64,000 nt of DNA from contig NZ_JAPEOR010000002.1 in the NCBI RefSeq assembly GCF_026341125.1, forward strand, positions 3,341,001 through 3,405,000. Reading direction: 5' to 3'. Made by a program: the position numbers and the translations under genes. This stretch comes from Streptomyces sp. NBC_01142 (lineage in GTDB: Bacteria > Actinomycetota > Actinomycetes > Streptomycetales > Streptomycetaceae). This document shows positions 25,889-34,162 of this stretch, one piece after another. How positions within the stretch are numbered: position 1 is the stretch's first letter; the number at the start of each line of letters is the position of its first letter. Under the pieces are notes generated by a model. That model was given only the letters and a program-made list of their open reading frames with translations, searched no databases and was not told where the DNA came from.

Positions 25889-27126
25889 ATCTCACCGCCA
25901 GTTCCCGCACGACGCCCATACCCGGGCGGCTCGACGCACTGGAGGCCGTACGCAGACATGTCGCCAAGGACCCGGCGCCGCTGCTCAGCATTCTCACCGA
26001 GATCTCCAACCACCGGGCCGCGGAATCCGATGTCGCCTCCTTTCTCGCCACCCTCGAAGGAGCCGCGCGGGAGATCGAGACCTACCGGCCCGGCCGGGTC
26101 GGCAGAACCGCCGTCTTCATGCCGTCCAACGTCCTGCTCTATTCCTACGCGCTGTTCGTGCTGATACCCGCGCTCTACTCCGAGGACGTCGTCTTCCGTC
26201 CGTCGAGCCAGGTCGCGGACCAGACCAGGCGTCTTCACGAACATCTGGCACCGGTGCACGGCCTTCCGGTCACGCTGTCCGCCCTCGGCCAGCGCGCATT
26301 CGTCGAAGGGCCCGCGAGTGACGCGGACGTCCTGGTCTTCACCGGCACCTACAAGAACGGCGAAAAGGTACGGGAGGGGCTGCGGCGCGACCAGTTGCTG
26401 GTGTTCTTCGGACAGGGCATCAACCCGTACATCGTCGCGCCGGGCGCCGATCCACTGCAGGCCGCGGAGGGCGCGGTCTCCATCCGGATGTACAACTCCG
26501 GGCAGGACTGCTACGGGCCGGATGTCTTCTTCGTACACGCCGATGAGCTGGACGGGTTCCTCAACAGCCTCACCGGCCTGCTCGACGCCCTGCGATTCGG
26601 CGAACACACCGACCCGGCGGCCGAGTACGGGCCGGTCCACTACGAGGGCGCGATGGAGATGGCGGCCGACCATCTGCGGCGTCACGCCAAATGGATCGTG
26701 CACGGCGGCGAGGTGGACTTCCGGCGGCGGCGTATCGCACCCACCGTGCTCGTGCGTCCGTTCAGCGACAAGGGCTCGCTGCCTGAGATGTTCGCACCCA
26801 TTTTCAACGTGATCCCGTACGACGACACCGAACAGCTGCACCGCCGCCTGTCCTCCCCGTTCTTCAACGAGCGCGCCATGGGCGCCATGGTCTACGGCGA
26901 CGCCCCGGAAACCGTCGAACTTCTCGCCCAGCGGCACCACACCTGCGTGAACCGGACCCTGCTGGACGACGAGGACGGAAACCGGCCCTTCGGCGGCCGC
27001 GGCGTCATCGCGAACTACCTCGCCTACGGGAAAACGCGGATCGCCGAACCGCTGCTGCTCTCCCATGTGGTGGCAGAGCACTTCCCGTCCGTACTCGCCC
27101 TGCGCGCATCGGAGGAGTCCCGTTGA
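25885..27126 (+). CDS. aldehyde dehydrogenase-superfamily protein, acylating-type active site
   Basis: A 413-residue protein of the ALDH superfamily. The catalytic cysteine is C209 in YNSGQDC, and the NAD-domain end block is PEMFAPIFNVIPYDD. The general-base glutamate normally found in ELGGKNP is missing: the aligned segment reads FFGQGINP (residues 174-181). Loss of this glutamate is typical of CoA-acylating or acyl-reducing members, where hydrolysis of the thioester must be avoided. Paired by ATGA overlap with the AMP ligase, it may reduce an activated acyl group to the aldehyde. It is shorter than most ALDHs (about 480), chiefly at the N-terminus. Confidence 0.78.
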   Translation: MNLTASSRTTPIPGRLDALEAVRRHVAKDPAPLLSILTEISNHRAAESDVASFLATLEGAAREIETYRPGRVGRTAVFMPSNVLLYSYALFVLIPALYSEDVVFRPSSQVADQTRRLHEHLAPVHGLPVTLSALGQRAFVEGPASDADVLVFTGTYKNGEKVREGLRRDQLLVFFGQGINPYIVAPGADPLQAAEGAVSIRMYNSGQDCYGPDVFFVHADELDGFLNSLTGLLDALRFGEHTDPAAEYGPVHYEGAMEMAADHLRRHAKWIVHGGEVDFRRRRIAPTVLVRPFSDKGSLPEMFAPIFNVIPYDDTEQLHRRLSSPFFNERAMGAMVYGDAPETVELLAQRHHTCVNRTLLDDEDGNRPFGGRGVIANYLAYGKTRIAEPLLLSHVVAEHFPSVLALRASEESR

Positions 27127-27234
27127 CGAAGCCGGGCCGCCTGCGGCGGCCACTTCTCCGAAGCCGCTGAAGGCAGGACCTCATCACCGCATCCGGCCCT
27201 CCCGGGCCGCTTGAACACCGTACGAAAGGATCCC

Positions 27235-28974
27235 ATGAACGGGCCCAGGCAGCAGAGTTATCCGGGGTCGTGGCACGCGGTCGTCGACTTTCTCTCCGCG
27301 TCCGGAATCGACACCGTATTCGGCCTTCCCGCAGACGACGTCCAACTGCTGCGGGCGCTGGACGCTTCCGGCTCCGGTTCGGGTTCGGGTTCCGGTTCCG
27401 GCTCCGGCGTGAACATGGTGCTCTGCCGGGACCAGCGCAACGCGCTCTTCATGGCGACCGGTCACGCTCTCGCCTCCGGACGGCCCGCGGTCTGCGTGGT
27501 CGGCAAGGGGCCCGCCGCCGCCAACGCCGTCACCGGCCTCCTGGAGGCGCGGTACTCGGCGGCCCCCGTGCTGCTGCTCGCCGCCGGCACACCGGCCGCA
27601 CGCCGGGGTGCCGCGGCATTCCAGGAGGCCGATCAGATGGCACTGGTCGGTTCGCTGGTGCGGTGGGCCTACCGGGTGGACCACCCGGAGCGGCTGGCGC
27701 CGGCGTTGGAGAAGGCGCTGGCCATCGCGACGGGCCCGGCCCCCGGCCCGGTCTATCTCGAACTCCCCGACGACCTCCTCGAGACCGAGATCGTACGGCG
27801 ACGCCCCTGGGCCCGGCTCCCCCAGACGCTCCGTCATGTGGACCCCGCGCACGCGGGCGGCGACGCGCTCGAGGCGATCCGGCGGAGCCGCCGCCCCATC
27901 CTGCTGGCGGGCGGCGGCATGCGGCACGGTAACGCGGACCGGCTGGTGGAGCGCTTTGCCGAGCAGATCGGCGCCGCCGTTTTCAGTACCGCCTCCGGCC
28001 GCGGTGCCGTGGCCGAGGACCACCGGCTGTTCTGCGGCCTCTCCGGCCTCTACCGGCGCCCGGAGACCGCCGGACTCTGGCGCGACACCGACCTGGTGAT
28101 CACCGTCGGCAGCAGGCTGGAGGAGACCGCCACCTACGGCTGGGAGTCCCTGCCGCCGGACACACCGGTCGTCCAGGTCAACACGGACCCCGCCGACGTC
28201 TCCGCCGAGTTCGCCGGTCCGCGGGTGATCGGCGACGCCGCGGGCACGCTCGCCGCCTGGTCCGGGCTGCTTCCCGGGGCCGGAGGGGATGACGCCTGGC
28301 GTGGCGCGGTGACGCAGGCGCGGCGGGAGATGACCGAGGCGGCGGACCGCGAGCTGCGGCGCATGGCCGCTTCGGACCGGCTGCATGTCGCGGAGGTGCT
28401 CGCCGCCCTTACGGCGGTGCTGCCGGCCGACCACGTGCTGGTGCAGGAGAACGGGCTCCAGGACATGTGGTCCTATCTCTTCCCGTACTACAGCACCGGC
28501 GCGCTCGGCGGTTCGGTCGTGCCCTCGGAGCAGACGAGCCTGGGCTTCGGCGCGGCGGCTGCCGCGGGCGTGAAACTCGCCGACCCGGCACGGACGGTGG
28601 CCGCCTTCGTCGGTGACGGGGCATTCGGCCTGTTCCGCAGCGATCTCGCCACTTTGGCGGACGCGGGCGCCGCGGTGCTCTACGTCGTCCTGCACAACGG
28701 CGGTTACGGCTGGCTCCAGTCGCAGCTCGACCAGCTCGGGGACGCCGCGCAGCGGTTCTCCTTCGTCCGTGACGAACCGGGGATTCCGGAGCCGGGCCAC
28801 CTGCCCGGCGTGTACCAGCACGTGGTCTCCGGAAAAGGGGAGTTGGCATCCGCCCTTTCCACGGCGCTGAAGGAGTGCACGGCCGGGAGGGTTGCCGTCG
28901 TGCACGTACCGGTGGGCCTCGACGACGTCCCGCCCGGCATCAGCGAGGTGTCGGACACCCCCGTTCCGCATTGA
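27235..28974 (+). CDS. thiamine diphosphate-dependent enzyme (acetolactate synthase-like)
   Basis: A 579-residue ThDP enzyme with the three-domain order PYR, central and PP. The cofactor motif GDGAFGLFRSDL through HNGGYGW lies in the C-terminal domain. At the position of the glutamate that normally activates ThDP (HE.-A block) the sequence reads CRDQRNALFMA, with Gln67 in place of Glu by eye alignment. A seven-fold Ser-Gly repeat (residues 45-58) interrupts the PYR domain just before it. GAAAGGA precedes ATG 27235. Such enzymes make C-C bonds by acyloin chemistry or decarboxylate 2-keto acids. It lies between the reductase and the ketosynthase, so joining to an aldehyde is plausible. The altered residue makes the mechanism uncertain. 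Confidence 0.8.
   Translation: MNGPRQQSYPGSWHAVVDFLSASGIDTVFGLPADDVQLLRALDASGSGSGSGSGSGSGVNMVLCRDQRNALFMATGHALASGRPAVCVVGKGPAAANAVTGLLEARYSAAPVLLLAAGTPAARRGAAAFQEADQMALVGSLVRWAYRVDHPERLAPALEKALAIATGPAPGPVYLELPDDLLETEIVRRRPWARLPQTLRHVDPAHAGGDALEAIRRSRRPILLAGGGMRHGNADRLVERFAEQIGAAVFSTASGRGAVAEDHRLFCGLSGLYRRPETAGLWRDTDLVITVGSRLEETATYGWESLPPDTPVVQVNTDPADVSAEFAGPRVIGDAAGTLAAWSGLLPGAGGDDAWRGAVTQARREMTEAADRELRRMAASDRLHVAEVLAALTAVLPADHVLVQENGLQDMWSYLFPYYSTGALGGSVVPSEQTSLGFGAAAAAGVKLADPARTVAAFVGDGAFGLFRSDLATLADAGAAVLYVVLHNGGYGWLQSQLDQLGDAAQRFSFVRDEPGIPEPGHLPGVYQHVVSGKGELASALSTALKECTAGRVAVVHVPVGLDDVPPGISEVSDTPVPH
27367..27408 (+). repeat. Ser-Gly codon repeat inside ThDP enzyme
   Basis: Seven tandem TCN-GGN codon pairs encode (Ser-Gly)7 in the PYR domain of the ThDP enzyme. 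The third bases vary, so it is selected at protein level or an old slippage product, not a recent expansion. Confidence 0.85.
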
Positions 28975-29025
28975 CGGCAACGCCGGAGACCACCATGCAA
29001 ACGACCGCGATGGAGAGGAAAGACG

Positions 29026-30288
29026 ATGCTCCCTGAAGAGCTGAGGAAGGCGCGCCGCCGCGTCGTCATAACGGGCTGTGGCGCGGTCACCCCGCTCGCC
29101 CTCACCGCAGAGGAGACCTGGGCGGCGCTTCTCGAAGGACGCAGCGGCATCCGTACCATCACGGGTTTCGACGCCTCCGACCTGCCCACCTCCATCGCGG
29201 GCGAAGTCCGGGGATTCGACCCCAGCGCCTATGTGCCGCACCGGGTCAGCAGAAGGATGGACTCGTACGCGCAGTACGCGGTCGGCGCCGCCGTGCAGGC
29301 GCTGGAATCGTCCGGACTGCGGCTGGACAGCGGGACCGCGGACCGTACGGGCGTCCTGGTCGGAAGCGGCTACGGTCCCGTGCAGACGAATCACAGCATG
29401 GTGCTCACCCTGCGGGACAAAGGGCCGCGCTTCATCACCCCGTATTCCCAGGTGACCGGAGCGATGGACAGCGCGGCAGGCGAAATCAGCATGCTCACCG
29501 GCGCCCGCGGCCCTTCCCGCGCTCTCAGCACGGCCTGCGCCTCCGGCACCGACGCCATCGGCGAGGCCGCCCAATGGATCAGATACGGCCTCGCCGACGC
29601 GGCCATCACGGGCGGCGCCGAGGACTGCATCACCCGGGTCGACATCGCGGGCAGCGGAAACGCGAAGGCGCTGTCCGTACGTGTCGACGAACCGCAGAAG
29701 GCGTCACGGCCGTTCGACACGGACCGGGACGGATTCGTGATGAGCGCGGGCGCGGGCATCGTCGTCCTCGAGGAGGCCGAGGCAGCGGTACGGCGCGGCG
29801 CCCCGATCCTCGCCGAACTCATCGGCTACGGCGCGAGCTCGGACGCGTACCACTGGACGGCACCGCGGAAGGGGGGCGAGGGAATGAAGCAGGCGATGCG
29901 CGCGGCGATCGACGACGCGGGCATCGAGCCGGAGGAGATCGGCTATGTCAACGCGCACGGCACAAGCACTCCGCTCAACGACGAAGTGGAGACGGCGGCG
30001 ATCCGCGACGTCCTCGGGCCGCACGCCACCACGATTCCCGTCAGCTCCACCAAATCCATGACGGGACACATGATCGGGGCAGCCGGGGCGGTGGAACTCA
30101 TCGCCTCCGTCCACGTCCTCGGCACCGGAATGGTGCCGCCCACGATCAATTGCGAGAACCCGCTGGACAAGGAGATGAACTATGTCGCGCACGTCCCGCA
30201 GCGCCGGGACGTGGAGGTGGCGATGAGCAACTCGTTCGGCTTCGGCGGCCACAACGCGGTGCTGCTGATCCGCCGCTGGCAGGAGTGA
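29026..30288 (+). CDS. beta-ketoacyl-ACP synthase II (FabF-like)
   Basis: A 420-residue ketosynthase with a complete Cys-His-His triad: C171 in STACASGTDA, H311 in NAHGTSTPLND and H348 in KSMTGHMIGAAGA (K343 also kept). It has full length and the FabF-type C-terminus MSNSFGFGGHNAVLL. It condenses an acyl thioester with malonyl-ACP. It is a stand-alone enzyme with no ACP, acyltransferase or ketoreductase gene in the window, so it must use primary-metabolism ACP or carry out one elongation. It is the last gene of the cluster, followed directly by a strong terminator. Confidence 0.9.
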   Translation: MLPEELRKARRRVVITGCGAVTPLALTAEETWAALLEGRSGIRTITGFDASDLPTSIAGEVRGFDPSAYVPHRVSRRMDSYAQYAVGAAVQALESSGLRLDSGTADRTGVLVGSGYGPVQTNHSMVLTLRDKGPRFITPYSQVTGAMDSAAGEISMLTGARGPSRALSTACASGTDAIGEAAQWIRYGLADAAITGGAEDCITRVDIAGSGNAKALSVRVDEPQKASRPFDTDRDGFVMSAGAGIVVLEEAEAAVRRGAPILAELIGYGASSDAYHWTAPRKGGEGMKQAMRAAIDDAGIEPEEIGYVNAHGTSTPLNDEVETAAIRDVLGPHATTIPVSSTKSMTGHMIGAAGAVELIASVHVLGTGMVPPTINCENPLDKEMNYVAHVPQRRDVEVAMSNSFGFGGHNAVLLIRRWQE

Positions 30289-30292
30289 AGCG

Positions 30293-30326
30293 AAAGCCCG
30301 GGTCGGCAGAGACTGACCCGGGCTTT
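30293..30326 (+). terminator. rho-independent-type hairpin closing the cluster
   Basis: A perfect 12-bp stem AAAGCCCGGGTC / GACCCGGGCTTT with a 10-base loop, beginning five bases after the ketosynthase stop. It marks the right edge of the cluster. Confidence 0.88.
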
Positions 30327-30912
30327 CCTCGAGCCGCCCAGGGGAATCAAGCCCTTGACCTGTGCATGCCGACCATGGGGCAGCCTGCGCCCCGTCCGCC
30401 GGCCCGTGCACCCCTCGGCGCTTTGCTGTTCCCGGGACCGGCGGCGCGCCGGGTCCCGGCCGGCTGATGCGGCTGGGACCCGGCGCGGTCAGCTGCGGCC
30501 GGGACCCGGTGCGGTCAGCTGCGGACGAGTTCGGCCGGTGGAGCGTCGGTGGCCTCCGGTGAACGAGTGACGAGCCGCGCACCCTCGGCGGTCCGCCGGG
30601 CCGGGCCCTCGGCGCTCCCGGCCCCCTTGGTGTCGACGACGAGCAGCGGTCCGTTGTGGCCGCCGACCGGCCGCCTCACCCCCGGCCAGGTGCTGACTGC
30701 TGCCGTCGTCTGCCTGTGTTGCCGTCAGCACAGCCGTCACAGCCGTCACGGCCGTCACTGTCGTCGGTGTGTTGGCGGTGCTGGAGGACCCTTGTCTCCC
30801 GTGCCTGGTCTGACGCCGGGGGTTCGCCCGCTCCTTTCGGCGCGCGCGGTGGGGCCGGAGCTGGTCTGCTGGTTATGGGGCGCCGTTGTACGCCTACCCC
30901 GGAGAGATCCAG
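30327..30912. other. intergenic region with short direct repeats
   Basis: About 590 bases without a convincing gene. It holds a 24-base direct repeat (30475-30498 and 30501-30524, one mismatch, period 26) and a run of short CGTCACAGC-like tandem units around 30720-30765. The promoter of the alcohol dehydrogenase should lie near its right end. Confidence 0.5.
30475..30524. repeat. 24-bp direct repeat
   Basis: Two copies of gggacccggygcggtcagct plus cggc-like ends, 26 bases apart with one mismatch, in the gap right of the cluster. Possible regulator binding sites or slippage; the role is unknown. Confidence 0.6.
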
Positions 30913-31935
30913 ATGAGTACCTATCGAGTTGCGCAGGTCGCCGCCTCGGGCGGTCCGTTGGAGATTGTCGAGCGGCAGGTGCCGCAGCCGGGCCCGGGCC
31001 ACGTACGGATTGCCGTGGAGGCCTGCGGGGTCTGCCACAGCGACGTCATTTTCGTGAACGCCCTGGTGCCGGGCATCCGGTTTCCGCTGGTCCCCGGGCA
31101 TGAGATCGCCGGTCGCATCGAGGAGGTCGGCGAGGGAACATACAGCGGCTGGCAGGTGGGCGACCGGGTGGCGGTGGGCTGGTTCGGCGGCAGCTGCGGC
31201 CACTGCACGCCCTGCAGACAGGGCGACTTCATCGTGTGCGAGAACCTGAAGGTTCCCGGATGGGCATACGACGGCGGTTTCGCCGAGACGGTGATCGCAC
31301 CGGCCGACGCCCTGGCCCGGATCCCCGACGCACTGGCGGCGACCGATGCGGCGCCCTTGGCCTGCGCGGGGGTGACCGCGTACAACGGGCTGCGACGCAG
31401 CTCCGCACGGCCGGGCGATCTGGTCGCCGTACTCGGCATCGGGGGCTTGGGGCACCTGGGGGTGAAGTATGCGGTCGCGATGGGCTTCGAGACAGTGGCC
31501 ATCGCCCGCGGATCCGACAAGGCCGACTTCGCCCACCAGCTCGGTGCGCACCACTACATCGACAGCACGGCGGGGACCGCCGTCGCAGACGCTCTGCAGT
31601 CCCTCGGCGGCGCCAGGGCAGTTCTGGCCACCGCCGCAAATTCCGACGCCATCACGGCGACCGTGGAAGGGCTTCGCCCCCGCGGCGAGCTGGTGGTCAT
31701 CGGCGCGGACGCCGGGCCGCTGGGAATCAGCCCGAACCAACTGCTCATGAGCGGCAAGATCATCCGTGGTCACCCGTCCGGCACCGCGCAGGATGTGCAG
31801 GACACCATGGCGTTCAGCGTCCTGCACGGCATCCGCCCCATGATCGAGACCGTGCCGCTGGACCAGGCCGATCAGGCGTACCAAAAGATGATGTCCGGCG
31901 CCGCCCGCTTCCGGATGGTGCTCACCACCCGCTGA
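30913..31935 (+). CDS. zinc-dependent alcohol dehydrogenase (MDR superfamily)
   Basis: A 340-residue medium-chain dehydrogenase. Catalytic zinc ligands are in CGVCHSD and PGHEIAG; the structural zinc loop has four cysteines in CGHCTPCRQGDFIVC. The NAD(P) motif is GIGGLGHLGVKYA. It is close to the AdhP/AdhA class that oxidises or reduces primary alcohols and aldehydes. ATG 30913 is chosen because GGAGA lies seven bases upstream. It stands alone after the cluster terminator, so it is probably not part of the pathway, although an aldehyde-handling role with the cluster cannot be excluded. Confidence 0.9.
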   Translation: MSTYRVAQVAASGGPLEIVERQVPQPGPGHVRIAVEACGVCHSDVIFVNALVPGIRFPLVPGHEIAGRIEEVGEGTYSGWQVGDRVAVGWFGGSCGHCTPCRQGDFIVCENLKVPGWAYDGGFAETVIAPADALARIPDALAATDAAPLACAGVTAYNGLRRSSARPGDLVAVLGIGGLGHLGVKYAVAMGFETVAIARGSDKADFAHQLGAHHYIDSTAGTAVADALQSLGGARAVLATAANSDAITATVEGLRPRGELVVIGADAGPLGISPNQLLMSGKIIRGHPSGTAQDVQDTMAFSVLHGIRPMIETVPLDQADQAYQKMMSGAARFRMVLTTR

Positions 31936-32312
31936 CGCTGAACACGCCTGCTTGGATACGCCATGGCGGGGCCGCGTACTGCTCGGGGCGACTGCTCGTC
32001 AGGAGATCGCTCACCTGCCGGCGTTGGCTGCCGTTCAGGCAGTCGACGCCCCTGGTTGACCGCGGCCCACTGCCCCATCGGGCATGCACGGGGGACGGCG
32101 GTAGTGATCCGGGCTGCGGCCACCCGAGCGAAGAGGGCATCCACCCGATGCTGGTCCCGGCCGGCGATGTACACGCCTCGAGGAGCTCGGCCATTCGGCG
32201 GCGGTCCGCTGGCGCGCCCGGTAGGGCCGCAGTGTTGTTGACACGGATGCGTGCCGACGTCCATAGCACCACAGCATGGGTGATCGGGCGCTCAGCCGTG
32301 AAAGGACAGCGC
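31936..32312. other. intergenic region, nothing recognised
   Basis: About 380 bases between the alcohol dehydrogenase and the secreted peptidase. No gene-like frame with plausible start and family similarity, and no strong hairpin. The peptidase promoter should be here. Confidence 0.45.
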
Positions 32313-33944
32313 ATGCTCATACCCGGACCCATAGCGGGCCGCCGACGATGTGCCACGGTCATAGCCTCGGCGGTGATGTGCTCGACCGTGTTCACCGGGC
32401 AGGACCTCGCCGCCGCCGGCGGCGCGCCGACACCTTCGGTGCCCGCCCCGAAGCTGGAGTGGAGAGCCTGCGTCCAGGGCAGTCAGTTCGACTGCGCGAC
32501 CGCGAAGGTGCCGCTGGACTACAGCAACCCCCGCGGTCGCACCATCGAGCTGGCGGTCGTGAAACGCAAGGCGACCGGCCCCGGACGGCGCATCGGCACC
32601 CTGTTGTTCAACCCCGGCGGACCCGGTGGTCCCGGAACGGTGCAGATGCCACAGAATTACGAGGCCTTCCCCCAGGAGGTGCGGGAGCGGTTCGACATCG
32701 TCAGCTGGGATCCACGCGGGATCGGCAACAGCACCGCGGTGAACTGCTTCGCGAGTCCCGAGGAAGCCGAAGCATGGAATGCGAGCAAACCGGCCGGCGC
32801 CTTCCCGGTGGGCGAAAAGGGGCGGACGGCCTGGATCGCCGCGTACAAGGATCTGGCCCACCGCTGCCAGCAGCGTGACCCCGAGCTCCTGCGCCATGTG
32901 TCGACCGCCGACACCGCTCTCGACCTCGAGCAGCTCCGTCGGGCGGTGGGCGACCGACAACTCACCTACCTCGGGATCTCCTACGGCACAATCCTGGGCG
33001 CCACCTACGCCAACCTGTTCCCCGGCAAGGTCCGCGCCATGGTCCTCGACAGCAACATCGACCCGCAGGCCTGGACGAACCACGCCTCCGACGACGCCCC
33101 CCGGCTGCCGACGTTCCTGCGCATGGGTTCGGACCGCAGCGCGGCAGCAGTCCTGGACCAGTTCCTCGCCCGGTGCGGGTCCACCACCACCGCCCGGTGT
33201 GCCTTCTCCGCCGGCAGCCCGAAGGCGACCCGGGACAAGTTCGACCAGCTGCTGCGGCGGCTCCGGGAGCATCCCGTGGGCGAGTGGACCTATGCCCGTA
33301 CGGTCGGTGACGTGGTGAGCGGCCTCTACATCGTCCACCCCGGATGGACGGACGTCGCCGGCAGGCTGCAGAGCCTGTGGGAGGGCCGCGCCCCGGAGCC
33401 GTCCACGCCCCCACCCGCACCACCGGTTCCGAATCCGAATCCGTACCTCGGCGATGAACAGGCCGGTGCGGTGCTCTGCAGCGACAGTCCCAATCCGCGT
33501 GACCCCGCCGCCTACCACGCCATGGAAGAGGCCAGCGTCACCCGTGCGGGCGACGCCGGACGCTTCTGGACCTGGGCCACCTCGGGGTGCGCCGACTGGC
33601 CGGCCGTAGCGGCCAACCGCTATCGCGGCCCGTGGAACAAGCCGACGGCACACCCCGTCCTGGTGGTCGGCACCACCTACGACCCCTCCACTCCCTACTC
33701 GAACTCGCAGGCCATGGCCGAAGAACTGGCCGACGCCCGCCTGCTCACCAACAACGGGTACGGCCACACCGCACTGATCAACCCGAGCAGCTGCATCAAG
33801 GCCCACGAGGGCCGCTACATCATCGACGGCACCCTCCCGCCGGCCGGAACCGTGTGCCGACAGGACAGGCCCCCCTTCCTCGCACCCAAGCCGCGCGGCG
33901 GCGTCGCCACCGGCGGCGGCGCAATGGCCGGCATCGTCTCCTGA
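32313..33944 (+). CDS. secreted alpha/beta-hydrolase, tripeptidyl aminopeptidase family
   Basis: A 543-residue exported serine hydrolase of the SlpD/Tap family that removes tripeptides from protein N-termini. A signal peptide (basic start, hydrophobic residues 12-35, ending near AAAGG) is followed by FNPGGPGGPG (oxyanion region), nucleophile serine in GISYGTILGATYA, the aspartate in VVGTTYDPSTP and the histidine in NNGYGHTAL. A Pro/Asn-rich insertion lies near residues 370-390. ATG 32313 has AAAGGA upstream; the frame is open further left only as antisense-like sequence. It is convergent with the GlxA-type regulator. Confidence 0.88.
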   Translation: MLIPGPIAGRRRCATVIASAVMCSTVFTGQDLAAAGGAPTPSVPAPKLEWRACVQGSQFDCATAKVPLDYSNPRGRTIELAVVKRKATGPGRRIGTLLFNPGGPGGPGTVQMPQNYEAFPQEVRERFDIVSWDPRGIGNSTAVNCFASPEEAEAWNASKPAGAFPVGEKGRTAWIAAYKDLAHRCQQRDPELLRHVSTADTALDLEQLRRAVGDRQLTYLGISYGTILGATYANLFPGKVRAMVLDSNIDPQAWTNHASDDAPRLPTFLRMGSDRSAAAVLDQFLARCGSTTTARCAFSAGSPKATRDKFDQLLRRLREHPVGEWTYARTVGDVVSGLYIVHPGWTDVAGRLQSLWEGRAPEPSTPPPAPPVPNPNPYLGDEQAGAVLCSDSPNPRDPAAYHAMEEASVTRAGDAGRFWTWATSGCADWPAVAANRYRGPWNKPTAHPVLVVGTTYDPSTPYSNSQAMAEELADARLLTNNGYGHTALINPSSCIKAHEGRYIIDGTLPPAGTVCRQDRPPFLAPKPRGGVATGGGAMAGIVS

Positions 33945-34126
33945 GCCCGGCTCCGGGCAACTTCCTGCTTCGCGAAGTGCACCTGTGCGGCAAGACGGTC
34001 CCGATCCGGCAAGCCCTGAGCGTCAGAAGCAAGCTCTGAGCGTCAGAGGGCAGTAAGGCGAGCGACGATGCGCCTTCCGGCGCGGATCTGGTGCAAGGCG
34101 CTTGGCGCGGTCCGGACAACAAAGAA

Positions 34127-34149
34127 GCCCCGGGCCGTCGGCCCGGGGC
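34127..34149. terminator. bidirectional terminator hairpin
   Basis: A perfect 10-bp stem GCCCCGGGCC / GGCCCGGGGC with a three-base loop between the convergent peptidase and GlxA-type genes. Confidence 0.8.
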
Positions 34150-34162
34150 ATGCACTCGCCGG

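Noticed and set aside
30475..30524. 24-bp direct repeat considered as attachment sites bounding the cluster
   Set aside because: Both copies lie together on one side, 26 bases apart, with no integrase or matching copy at the left edge.
31236..32312. Long N-terminal extension of the secreted peptidase frame
   Set aside because: The upstream part is antisense or alternate-frame sequence of the alcohol dehydrogenase; the signal peptide and AAAGGA site fix the start at 32313.
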